Positions 25,301 to 31,698 of a stretch of 64,000 nt of DNA are shown here, piece after piece. Numbering within the stretch: the stretch's first letter is position 1; each line of letters opens with the position of its first letter. The notes under the pieces are model-generated. The model had not been told where the DNA came from. It saw nothing but the letters and a program-made list of their open reading frames with translations, and searched no databases. Position numbers and translations under genes: made by a program. Source of the DNA: Rhipidocladum racemiflorum (taxonomy: Eukaryota > Streptophyta > Magnoliopsida > Poales > Poaceae); assembly GCA_036346355.1 (NCBI GenBank), contig CM070572.1, positions 43,437,944 through 43,501,943 on the forward strand, read 5' to 3'.

Positions 25301-28300
25301 CGACCACTATTGCCACGGCCTCAGCTGCCACTACTTTCATTAGTTTTGCTCAGTGGCACAATCACCTAGGTCATCTGGTTGGGTCACATCTTTCTTTAGT
25401 TGGTAGTGGTGTTCTTGGGTCTGTTCCTGGTGATACTTCCATATGTTGTATGGGTTGCAAGCTTGGGAAGCAGCTGTAGCTCCCTTATGGTTCTAGTGAC
25501 TGTTTCTGCTCGCATTTTGTTTTGATTCACTCTGATGTATAGGGTTCGCGTCTTTTTGTTTTGGAAGGGGGTCATCATACTATACTACTATGTGATCTTC
25601 ATTGATGATTACTCTCGCCATACTTGGATTTACTTTATTTCTTCTCGTAGCCAGGTCTCTTCTATTTATCAGTATTTTACTACCATGGTTGGAGCCTAAT
25701 GGAGGCGCTAGGGTTTACCCGACTATGAGAAGACATGAAGTAAATCCAAGTATGGCGAGAGTAGTCGTCAATGAAGATCACATAGTATGATGAACCCCTT
25801 TGAAAACAAAGAGAGGTGAACCCCATACATCAGGGTGAATCAAAACAAAAGGACGAGCATAAACAGTCACTATAACCATAATGGAGCTACAATTGCTTCC
25901 CAAGCTTGCAACCCATAAGATATAGAAGTATCACCGGTAGAGATGGCAATGGGTCTATAACCGGCGGGTATCACCACTCTGTACCCGTACCGTGCTAGTA
26001 AAATTCACCCGCTACAATACCCATACCTGCACGCGGGTACAAAATTTACCCGTACCCGTGCGGATAATGGGGACCCGACAGGTAACCCGCATTTGCATTA
26101 TGGACAGGTGCCTCTACAGGCTGTAGCAGCATATCTTATAAGGCAATTCAATGCAAATGCAATGGAAACATTATACTAGAGTGCACAATTGGGCCTTGGG
26201 CAGCATATCTTAAAAGGCAGTTAGGGTTTATAGATTTTGATGGGCTGACTAGTTGGCCTGCACAGTTGGGCCAGATCGCTAGTGGACCAGACCCACAAGT
26301 GAACGGGTACGGGTACGTACCCGCTATTCGCTGGGTAGTAACTTTTGCCTGTTAATGGACCCATGGGTATGAAAAATGGTTCATACCCGACCCTAATGGA
26401 GTAAATACCCATTGGGTTTTGGGTCCCCGTTGCCATCTCTAATCATCGGGAACAGACCCAAGAACACCATGGGCTAGAGCCTGGACGGAGGTGCTAGGGT
26501 TTACTTGATTGCATCGACTGGGCCGTCCTTTGCCTCTACTCTTTTATTTGGCCTCGTCGACTTGGCATGCACCCGACTGCCTCCTCCGCGACGCGTAGGC
26601 GCTTGGGAAGATTAGGCGGTCGCCTGATGCCCTCCAGGCGAGGCGACGGCCCTTGGCGATCCCCCGCCCCCAGCGCTACAGCCTGGATGCCTAGGCGATG
26701 ACGCCGTGATAACAATGCTGACCCCCCTTAGCTACTTCTTTGGAATTGATGTCACCTCTACTCCTGATGGCTACTACCTCTTCCGGCATAAGTGCATCCA
26801 AGATCTCTTTGATCGTGCTTGCCTCACTGATGAGCACACGGTGGACACTCTTATGGAGTTCCACCTTCAGCTTCAGCTCATTGACGGTACTCATCTTGAT
26901 GATCCCAATTGATGTCGTTGTGTTGTTAGGAGTTTGGTTTATCTTGCCACTACTTAACCTAACATTTCTCATGCTGTTCACCATTCTGAGTCAGTTCGTT
27001 TTTGCTCCCACCTAGATCCGCTACAGTCACCTTCGGGTTCTATGATTCCCTCGTGGAACATCACTCAACGCCTCTTCTTCCCTCGCTCTAGCTCCTTGCA
27101 GCTTTAGGTGTATTATGATGAGACCTTGGTTAGTGATCCTTTTGATGATCGGTCTCTTTCTGCCTTCTGTGTCCTCCTTGGTTGCCTAGAGGACTAAGAA
27201 ATAGACTGCTGTTTCCCGTTCGAGTGTTGAGGCAAAGTTAAGGGCTCTTGCGTTTGCGACAGCTAAGGTCACCTGGCTACGGTGACTTCTTGAGGACCTT
27301 GGTGTTTCAGTGCCCGCACCTACTCCATTACTATTTGGCAGCACTAGTGCGATCAGCATTGCTCGAGATCTGGAAATCCGGTGAAGCATGAGCTCACTAA
27401 GAGCATCTCCAAGAGAGGCCCTAAATATGGTCCTAACTTGAATTATAGGGTTTTTGGGGAAAAGATTAACTCCAGCAATGACCCTAAATTGTTAAAATTT
27501 AGCAAATTATTTTAGGGCCCCTAGGAGAGTAGCTATATTTAGCAACTCTGTGATTGTGCCCTATCTTTGTTGAGTTTTAAGGCCTAATTGCTGGAGTGAA
27601 TATTTCGTTGGAGCCCTAAATCTAATTAGTTAGGGCCCTAAATTAAAATTTAAGGCTCATTTTTAGGACTCTCTTGGAGATGCTCTAAGCATATTGGCGT
27701 TGATGCTTCTTACATGCAGTCGCAGGTGCAACAACAAGTTTTTACACTTCAGTTTGTGCCTTTCGAGCTTCAGCTAGTTGACTTCTTCATGAAAGGGCGT
27801 ACTAGGGCAAATCATAGCTTCTATCTCTCCAAACTACTTAGGAGTATATGTACATTGTATATATTAGATCTTTGTATAGGGTGTTATCTGCTTATTTACC
27901 ATGCCTTGTACATGACCATATGTTGGCCACTTGGCCTATGGGATAGAATCAAGTGTTCATTCCAATATTCACATCACCCTTCTACTGTTAACTGTTCAAG
28001 TATAGAACAGTTCTTTTGTTGATGCATTGTTCAACCAGCACATGCATTCTCTAGAAATGGTGGGCCATCAAGTAGGGAGGTTTATCTTTAGCTGTTGTTT
28101 TTTTGGTAAGAAGGTATTTGAGCTATTGGGACTTATGATCCTTGTGGTTCTCGCTAACACATCTTAGATAATAAATATTTCTGTAGTACCTTGTGGTTCT
28201 CGCTAACACATCTTAGATAATAAATATTTCTCGCTAACACATCTAATAAAACCAATCATGTATTGGTGTACAAATACACGTAATAATAAATATTTCTGTA

Positions 28301-31300
28301 GTACAAAAACTATTTGGGCGCATGATACATATTTGCTTATCATGACTAGTCTATGCTCTAGCAAAAAGTAGATCCTTTTTTATTCATTCAGCAATACTTG
28401 ATTGTCATGCAGGCTGCCCTTACTGTAGCTGGTTGTTACCTGTGTGCTTTGCCGAGGTCGAAAGGTACAAAAGTACTAGTCTGTTGTTCTGTTGACTCTT
28501 TAGAGTCATTTTCAGTTGAGATGTCCTACAAGTGTTTGTATGAAGAGCAGCCACCACCAGTACCTGAGATTGATCGGATAGTACTTGAAGGACGCTTATA
28601 CTCTAACCAATTTCTAGAGAAGTGCTCAAGCATACCTTTTGTGAGTTCTAAATCTTCTAGTGATGTTCTGAATAAAGCAAATGATCTCAATTTAATAGAT
28701 GATTCTACACTAGAAAAACTCACTTACTTGCGAACAGAAGAACATCAGAAATTTACTACAACTAAAGAACATAGACACGAAGAACAGTACTTGGAGAAAA
28801 CAAGCTCTCCTGATTTGAAGGTTCTGAGTCTTTGGCCTGGTGAAACATGTCACTTTATGAGCAGGTTCTTGATTACATGGAAACCATCGGAAGCTGTTGT
28901 GAATGGAATATGTTTGCATGACAGTCAAAAACAGCTTTGCCAATATTGTATTGCGAATCAGGACGGAAGTCTTGCAGTTCGGCACATGTTTGATACGGAT
29001 TGGTTGTTCCTTGCCGAAGTTTCTAAAATCCATTCAGTGGAAGAGGACAAAAATGGTTCAAATGTTTCCAGTAACAAGTTGGAGGATGATAAACACCTTC
29101 TGCACTATAGATATTTGCAATTGTCAGCAATGAAAGCACTTGAGATTCTGAGATCTATTCCAGCGTCAGCAAGACGAACACTACCAGTACTGACCAATTC
29201 TCAAGGTGACATACTGAGTATACCGGTAAGTATTCCACTCAACCATCTGACTTTACTTGGGACTTTTCGTTTTGTAATTTCAAATAGTTTTCAGACATTT
29301 TGTTTTAAGAAAATTTGTCTTCTTCATTAACCACTTTTGATCCCTCGTTATAGTAATTGACATATTAACTACTGACTACTGCATGCCAACTGAGACAAAC
29401 TATTGCCTTTCTATAACTGGACTGGTTCCTTCCTGGTTGGCTTGCTGCTTCATGATTGCAATAGCATGTTTAATACCAACTGAAACACCTCATAGTGAGG
29501 AATATTAGCAGCCAGTGACTTGGCCTGGCCGGGAACCATGGTTTTGAAAACCGAACCGGTGATCGAACCAGCCAAGTCGCAGGGTCACTGGTCCAACCAC
29601 AGGTCTACTGTTTGGTCTGCCGGTTTTCTATGTTAATATTTTTAGCAGTTGGGTGTTATTTTTTATTCCAAAAATTCACAAGTGCTTGAAATTCTTGAGT
29701 AACTGCATAACTTTATTCAATATATTTATAAAGAAAACATAAGTCTCTCACAACCAATTCATCATATTCATCTACATTGTTCCAGGCTTCCAGCCTTTTC
29801 ATGTTCTATTTAAGCAACGGCCAATTCATTGTGACCTAGGAAGCAAATGGGAGGTTGTTTCCAAAAAAAATATAAAAAATAAAGAGGAAGAAGAAGAGAG
29901 TAAGAAGCTGATCTTGATCTTTGCTCAATGCCAAATGCCTTCTTGGAGTTGAGAGAGATATGGAGGAATTTGCTTGACCTTCGCTCAATGCCAAAAGGTG
30001 GCTGCTGATTGGATGATGATGCCCTTCGCTTGAGGTTCATGGCTCCATGCCAGTGGGACAACGCAACCACTTCTCTGCTACCATCGCTGCCCTCTAGTGC
30101 CACTCAGGAGCTTGAGCTCACTGGGAGTGGATGGACTCATGAACGAGAGGAGAGAAGGAATCCATAGGAAATGTCATGCAAATGGGAGTGGCGGCTGGTA
30201 TGGAGAGCCCTAGGCTCCGCACTTCACGAGCACGAGCTGAGCCAGCCCAGTCACCCATACTCCTGCACTTGTGTGTATTTTTCTTAGCTGGCCGGTTGAA
30301 TTAAAACCGTCCTGGTTCACCGGTTCGTCCGGTTTTCCCGTCCAACTGCATGAACAGTCCTAGAAGCTAAGTGAGCCACTGAGGTCGCCAGTTCTGGTTT
30401 TTTCCAGTTCAACCAGCGGTCTGCTCTGGTTTTTTAAACTATTCCTGGAACAGTAGAACTGGTTTTGCCAACATTTTTGTGGAACCCAGAAAACTTGACT
30501 TTTGTGTGTTTTAAAGTTTTTTGTGTTGTTAGAGCTTATCATAAAATTAGATGCAAGAATCATATAAAATGCAGCTAAATATGTAGATATTGCCCTTAAC
30601 ATGGATTAGAAAACATAGTTTTAAGTTCCTAAACTGGCCGGTTTTCTGTGTAGGACCATCCACCTAGTGGTTACAAAATGATTACCACTGTGATTGGGAA
30701 CTTAGCGCATAATAATAACTATCCTTAAAGGGCGTGGGATTCCGGCACTCCCACGCCCTCCACACCACCTTTTTTGCCTAAAGCCCCCCAGTTTTTTTTT
30801 GCGAAAAAACCCTCAGGGTTCCAGTAATTTATGAAAGGGTCCTGGGCTTGCGATTTTACATGAAAGCCCTTGGGGTCTACGCCAGGAATTTTCCAAGAAG
30901 ACCCTCGGGGTTTCGAAAATTTGCGAAGTGGTCATACCCAATTTTACATGAAGGCCCTCGGGATTCTGGAGATTTACGATGAGGCCTGCGTAGGCAATTT
31001 TACAAAAGAACCCTCAGAGTCTTGGAAATTTACGAAGAGATTATGTGCCATTTTACACGAAGACCCTCAAGGTTCCGGAAATTTACGAAGAGGTCCTACG
31101 CAGCAAAATTCACCCGGCGCAACGTAGCGCGCAATCCCATCCTAGTTACCTTTATGTGGGGAGCATCATGGGAATGTTATGTTACCAAGCTTAATAGTAA
31201 GCTTTTATTTTGTCTAAAAAATGTTTTATTGGGCCTTAGAAAACTGTGCAAACGTATATGATGTCTTTGCTGTTGAAAACCATATTGTCAGTCTACAGCG

Positions 31301-31698
31301 TACTAAGACCAAGAAAAAAAATCCTACAGCATATTACTACCTGAGGACTGCGGTTACCTTACGTTGCACTTCTTGTAGAAAATCAGTGGCATCACTTTTC
31401 AGGAGGCCAAGAGATTATTTACAAATGTGAGGCTTTGGGAGATATCATATATAGCTATTCTGGAACTTGCTAATATTTGTTTTGATATAGCATCATTATC
31501 AACTGTGTGAAATGCATGTAGACAATAAATAATACATTTATGAATCAATTTCCTGCATATAAAGTCTTCACTACTTTTGAGCTAACATTTTTTCTTTCTT
31601 ATTAGAGTATTGACTTCCGATGTTGCCCTAGCCTATCAATCAAAGCAGTATTCTATCCAAGAGTACCCCTTGGTGGAGGATACACTTCGTATTTGTGA
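1224..31698 (+). CDS. RSY3: tRNA(Ile)-lysidine synthase, organelle type, 11 exons
   Basis: Spliced CDS join 1224-1398, 1506-1724, 1908-1992, 8783-8858, 9345-9521, 9821-9926, 16593-16702, 16813-16902, 17045-17125, 28413-29225, 31606-31698; 2,025 nt, 674 aa. All introns are GT-AG and all phases close. The enzyme attaches lysine to C34 of tRNA-Ile(CAU) so that it decodes AUA; in plants it should serve plastid and/or mitochondrial tRNA. Seen: a Ser/Arg/Leu-rich N-terminus like a transit peptide (about 1-50), the PP-loop ATP pyrophosphatase motif SGGPDS at 63-68, VVDHGLRPES, AHHSDDQ at 179-185, and NRIR at 267-270, all in the order expected for the TilS/MesJ family. The plant protein is longer than bacterial TilS because of a C-terminal part encoded mainly by exon 10. 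Introns 3, 6, 9 and 10 contain transposons, yet no exon is disrupted. The start is the first ATG in frame that gives a targeting-like leader. The symbol follows Arabidopsis RASPBERRY3 by family recognition. Confidence 0.93.
1506..1724 (+). CDS. RSY3: TilS exon 2 (PP-loop ATP-binding motif)
   Basis: Begins after AG at 1504-1505 and immediately encodes SGGPDS (residues 63-68), the nucleotide-binding PP-loop that defines the N-type ATP pyrophosphatase fold. VVDHGLRPES follows, the usual second TilS signature. A Gly/Ala/Glu-rich stretch between the two looks like a grass-specific surface insert. Donor GT at 1725-1726. Confidence 0.93.
1908..1992 (+). CDS. RSY3: TilS exon 3
   Basis: 85-nt exon after AG at 1906-1907. 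It carries the conserved Glu-Ala-Ala-Arg helix (QEAAREMRY in the joined protein) found between the two nucleotide-binding signatures of TilS. Too short to show as a long open frame, but its phase fits exactly between exons 2 and 4. Gypsy A lies in the intron that follows. Confidence 0.88.
1993..3068 (+). other. TilS intron 3, part 5' of Gypsy A
   Basis: A/T-rich intron sequence between the exon 3 donor and the left target-site copy of Gypsy A. No open frame or repeat structure was recognised. Confidence 0.6.
3074..3486 (+). repeat. Gypsy A 5' LTR
   Basis: 413 bp, begins TGATATGG and ends CCGTATCA. Its first 278 bp or so match the 3' LTR without a difference, while the last 130 bp differ by many small indels. 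Confidence 0.92.
3488..3501 (+). promoter_or_regulatory. Gypsy A primer-binding site
   Basis: TTGGTATCGAGCCG starts two bases after the LTR. It matches the initiator-Met tRNA-complementary site TGGTATCAGAGCC used by plant LTR elements, with one base missing. Confidence 0.75.
3516..4600 (+). pseudogene. Gypsy A gag, frameshifted
   Basis: Gag-derived remnant in at least two frames (ATG at 3516 reading to 3722, then 3731-4600). The central gag domain is visible as a block around 3890-4140 (HLRGEAQEMLDNW ... FTRHSTAGPLGDL ... EFAREFQRLL). The zinc-knuckle region near 4530 is partly kept (LCYN then Arg/Asp/Glu). A shift near 3722 and others downstream break it. Confidence 0.8.
4659..7990 (+). pseudogene. 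Gypsy A pol (PR-RT-RH-INT-chromodomain), broken
   Basis: Protease core LVDSGSTHNFIS near 4725-4760. Reverse transcriptase from about 5290 (FCVDYRELNARTIKDKFPIP, LDLRSGYHQVRM); the catalytic FFDDIL sits in a different frame near 5665. RNase H (VECDAS equivalent) near 6100; integrase zinc-finger H...H...C-x-x-C near 6755-6880; integrase C-terminus in 7360-7780; chromodomain-like segment 7850-7980 with an in-frame stop after 7899. Frames switch near 4868, 5190-5280, 5640-5665, 5780, 6220, 6890 and 7180. Confidence 0.85.
8001..8415 (+). repeat. Gypsy A 3' LTR
   Basis: 415 bp, preceded by the purine tract GGAGGGGGGGAG at 7987-7998. Same termini as the 5' LTR, followed by target copy CACTC. Confidence 0.92.
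8783..8858 (+). CDS. RSY3: TilS exon 4
   Basis: 76-nt exon after AG at 8781-8782, ending before GT at 8859-8860. Encodes AHHSDDQ (179-185), the TilS version of the family motif A-H-x-x-D-D-Q, with the acidic pair expected to help bind ATP and metal. It sits 367 bp beyond the right target-site copy of Gypsy A. Confidence 0.9.
9345..9521 (+). CDS. RSY3: TilS exon 5
   Basis: 177 nt, residues 186-244. Continues directly from the DDQ motif into the conserved AELCVLRLSR helix and GLAG turn, then reaches the R-P-M/L segment (LLVRPMLEFSKDDMYK) that precedes the tRNA-contacting part of TilS. Acceptor AG at 9343-9344, donor GT at 9522-9523. Confidence 0.92.
9821..9926 (+). CDS. RSY3: TilS exon 6
   Basis: 106 nt, residues 245-279 plus one base. 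Encodes WVEDPTNNS and then RNRIR, the D-P-[ST]-N ... R-N-x-[IL]-R signature that closes the catalytic domain of TilS. The donor chosen (GT at 9927-9928) leaves phase 1, which exon 7 completes as Gly. Confidence 0.9.
10331..10776 (-). repeat. Gypsy B 3' LTR
   Basis: 446 bp. Bordered inside by the polypurine tract, which reads CCAGGAGGGA on the minus strand (10781-10790). Many scattered indels relative to the other LTR. Confidence 0.9.
10780..14156 (-). pseudogene. Gypsy B pol, broken
   Basis: On the minus strand: protease with LVGLIDSGSTHN near 13990-14020; RT entry block (RVDYRELNTRAIKDKFPIP) near 13320-13390; the RT to RNase H link (GLTGYYRRFIRDYAK) near 12780-12850; integrase pieces between 11300 and 12020 (SIVSDRDPIF; HAGGQTEVVNRTIEMY); integrase C-terminus near 11000-11250 (WVWLKLQKHRQ, LHNVFHVSLLKAF); chromodomain-like QFLVQW near 10870-10900. 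Each piece is in a different frame. Confidence 0.82.
14160..15307 (-). pseudogene. Gypsy B gag, broken
   Basis: Starts at the minus-strand ATG at 15307 (MANPVEDRVTALETEVKEM, a coiled-coil-like Gag N-terminus). The gag core is recognisable near 14690-14900 (VGPLGDLVNLK, EYAREFQRLLAR) in two frames. Confidence 0.75.
15324..15336 (-). promoter_or_regulatory. Gypsy B primer-binding site
   Basis: On the minus strand TGGTATCAGAGCC, an exact match to the usual initiator-Met tRNA primer site, three bases inside the 5' LTR. Confidence 0.88.
15340..15798 (-). repeat. Gypsy B 5' LTR
   Basis: 459 bp, ends TGATAC and GTATCA as written on the plus strand; adjoins the primer site at 15324-15336 and the target copy ATGTG at 15799-15803. 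Confidence 0.9.
15869..16288. mobile_element. Tourist-like (PIF/Harbinger) MITE with internal duplication
   Basis: 420-bp non-coding element with terminal inverted repeats GTCCCTGTTTGG / CCAAACGGGGCC and target duplication TAA (15866-15868 and 16289-16291), the Harbinger signature. It lies 65 bp from Gypsy B in TilS intron 6. The middle contains a 140-bp direct duplication. Confidence 0.8.
15917..16196. repeat. 140-bp tandem duplication inside the MITE
   Basis: Units 15917-16056 and 16057-16196 differ at only a few positions. Both start CAGATTCTTAGTAGAAACG and end with a GGAAAAAGAAGAAAC block. Confidence 0.9.
16593..16702 (+). CDS. RSY3: TilS exon 7
   Basis: 110 nt, residues 280-316. Encodes a helical segment (FQSELHKLIYACRLTRAC) after the catalytic domain. 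Acceptor AG at 16591-16592, donor GT at 16703-16704. Separated from exon 6 by 6.7 kb that contains Gypsy B and a Tourist MITE. Confidence 0.88.
16813..16902 (+). CDS. RSY3: TilS exon 8
   Basis: 90 nt in phase 0, residues 317-346 (YAVIDLEKLDPQNMDDLCL and onward). Acceptor AG at 16811-16812, donor GT at 16903-16904. No motif of known function; the assignment rests on exact phase, splice sites and position. Confidence 0.87.
17045..17125 (+). CDS. RSY3: TilS exon 9
   Basis: 81 nt in phase 0, residues 347-373, basic (SQRHRPIRGRSARLLMDYIR). Acceptor AG at 17043-17044, donor GT at 17126-17127. The following intron is 11.3 kb and houses the Copia element. Confidence 0.86.
17338..17477 (+). repeat. 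Copia 5' LTR
   Basis: 140 bp; shares with the 3' LTR the blocks TTTACCATGCCTTGTACATG and CATATGTTGGCCA. Unusually short for a plant LTR. Confidence 0.82.
17478..17490 (+). promoter_or_regulatory. Copia primer-binding site
   Basis: TGGTATCATAGCA directly after the LTR, one mismatch from the initiator-Met tRNA-complementary TGGTATCAGAGC. Confidence 0.8.
17827..20791 (+). repeat. Left arm of 6.1-kb inverted repeat
   Basis: 2,965-bp arm beginning GAGCCCGCCCAGACCGTCC and ending CCAGCTCGAAAATTCAG. It pairs, inverted, with 20848-23950 across a 56-bp loop. Near the ends, aligned stretches look close to 90% identical. The content resembles an anonymous grass repeat also found at 53.1-56.9 kb and 59.0-63.1 kb. 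Open frames here (for example a 105-codon frame at 19590-19907 on the minus strand) match frames in the other arm, but I recognise no protein family. Confidence 0.88.
20792..20847. other. Loop of the inverted repeat
   Basis: 56-bp unpaired spacer between the arms; purine-rich start (GGTTTGGAGATTTTGGGGG) then CTGCAGCTAGGG. Confidence 0.75.
20848..23950 (-). repeat. Right arm of 6.1-kb inverted repeat
   Basis: 3,103 bp, reverse complement of the left arm; ends GGACGGTCTGGGCGGGCTC. It is longer mainly because of a tandem duplication at 23028-23383 absent from the left arm. The 105-codon frame at 21729-22046 differs from its left-arm partner at 9 residues. No clear target duplication flanks the whole structure. 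Confidence 0.88.
23028..23383. repeat. Tandem duplication in right arm
   Basis: Two units, 23028-23198 and 23199-23383, each starting TGCCTCTCGGTG and ending GAATACTTGGCT. The left arm has a single copy near 18425-18620, so the duplication happened after the arms formed. Confidence 0.85.
24000..24600 (+). pseudogene. Copia gag remnant
   Basis: Fragmented gag-like sequence: open stretch near 24060-24250 (VEAFEDAVETYQ-like frame with a stop at 24251), continuing as YDFMMRLRPEFE near 24460-24495. Matches the order expected just upstream of Copia protease and integrase. The family call rests on recognition, not a search. Confidence 0.55.
25320..25690 (+). pseudogene. Copia integrase fragment
   Basis: Pre-integrase block (HNHLGHLVGSH, then CMGCKLGKQ) near 25345-25475, followed near 25590-25690 by IDDYSRHTWIYF, the Asp-containing start of the Copia integrase core. 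Several stops interrupt it. The rest of the core is replaced by an inverted copy of this same region. Confidence 0.75.
25406..26474. repeat. Inverted duplication of Copia integrase region
   Basis: Plus-strand segment 25406-25652 is repeated in reverse complement at about 25720-25937 and 26442-26474; the right copy is split by a hAT MITE. The loop is about 66 bp. A direct copy of the block GGAGG(C/T)GCTAGGGTTTAC is present both at the loop (25695-25713) and just outside the right arm (near 26489-26506). Confidence 0.82.
25938..26441. mobile_element. Non-autonomous hAT MITE
   Basis: 504 bp with termini TAGAGATGGCAATGGGT and CCCCGTTGCCATCTCTA. The 8-bp target copies ATCACCGG (25930-25937) and ATCATCGG (26442-26449) differ by one base. 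The interior is rich in GGGTA/TACCC repeats with no open frame. It landed in an arm of the integrase inverted duplication. Confidence 0.85.
26530..26716. mobile_element. Truncated hAT end fragment
   Basis: GC-rich GGCG/CCTAGGCG-repeat sequence ending CGCCGTGATAACAATG, which as reverse complement matches the CATGGTTGTCACGGCG end of the element at 51016-51878. Only one terminus is visible; it abuts Copia RT sequence at 26717. Confidence 0.55.
26717..27834 (+). pseudogene. Copia RT C-terminus and RNase H, broken
   Basis: RT tail near 26725-26910 (YFFGIDVTSTPDGYYLF) then shifts of frame; RNase H near 27195-27400 (AVSRSSVEAKLRALAFA) and 27689-27832 (HIGVDASYMQSQ, then ELQLVDFFMKGRT). The RNase H part is split by a 285-bp MITE exactly between Lys and His codons of the KHELTK-HIGVDA block. 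Not functional. Confidence 0.82.
27401..27685. mobile_element. MITE with GAGCATCTCC termini
   Basis: 285 bp, termini GAGCATCTCCAAGAGAG / CTCTCTTGGAGATGCTC, target duplication TAA (27398-27400 and 27686-27688), consistent with a Tourist/Harbinger-type element. Inserted in the Copia RNase H region. Confidence 0.85.
27835..27967 (+). repeat. Copia 3' LTR
   Basis: 133 bp, counterpart of 17338-17477, ends CCAATA and is followed by target copy TTCAC. Confidence 0.82.
28140..28250. repeat. 49-bp tandem duplication in TilS intron 9
   Basis: Units start at 28140 and 28189 (CCTTGTGGTTCTCGCTAAC ...), with a third partial CGCTAACACATCT copy after them. The word AATAAATATTTCT recurs again near 28285. 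It sits about 170 bp upstream of exon 10 and just outside the Copia. Confidence 0.85.
28413..29225 (+). CDS. RSY3: TilS exon 10 (large C-terminal exon)
   Basis: 813 nt in phase 0, residues 374-644. Opens with an A-G-C-Y-L-C-A segment after a clear AG at 28411-28412, runs through a charged, low-conservation middle (about 440-500), then a more ordered region with Cys, Trp and a WLFLAEVSKI helix. This is the plant-specific C-terminal extension; its function is not known to me. Donor GT at 29226-29227. Confidence 0.92.
29537..30443. mobile_element. Non-autonomous hAT-like element in TilS intron 10
   Basis: 907 bp with imperfect inverted ends CATGGTTTTGAAAACC and GGTTTTTTAAACTATT. The 8-bp target copies CCGGGAAC (29529-29536) and CCTGGAAC (30444-30451) differ by one base. 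Subterminal motifs AACCGG / CCGGTT recur at both ends. No coding capacity. Confidence 0.7.
30722..31145 (+). mobile_element. Helitron-like non-autonomous element
   Basis: Begins TC (30722-30723, after host A) and ends CTAG before host T at 31146. A GCGC...GCGC hairpin at 31117-31130 lies about 11 bp before the end. A strong hairpin GGGCGTGGGA/TCCCACGCCC sits at 30730-30758. The interior is a degenerate array of about 55-60 bp units (CCCTC-x-GGGTTC ... AATTTACGAAGAGG). These are Helitron features, but the repeated interior makes the call moderate. Confidence 0.5.
31606..31698 (+). CDS. RSY3: TilS exon 11 and stop
   Basis: 93 nt after AG at 31604-31605; encodes the last 30 residues (ends VPLGGGYTSYL) and TGA at 31696-31698. 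The G-G-x-x ending is plausible as a compact C-terminal strand. Phase matches exon 10 exactly. Confidence 0.88.
   Translation, partial: SIDFRCCPSLSIKAVFYPRVPLGGGYTSYL

Larger units (their letters stand above)
17338..27967 (+). mobile_element. Ty1/Copia retrotransposon, expanded by nested insertions
   Basis: Element in TilS intron 9, flanked by TTCAC (17333-17337 and 27968-27972). Short LTRs (17338-17477 and 27835-27967) begin TATTAG/TACTTAG and end CAACA/CAATA. A Copia order is visible: gag near 24000-24600, GAG-pre-integrase and integrase near 25320-25690, RT C-terminal part near 26717-27012, RNase H near 27180-27830. The span is 10.6 kb because it hosts a 6.1-kb inverted repeat, a hAT MITE, a hAT end fragment and a further MITE. 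All coding parts are broken. Confidence 0.85.
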
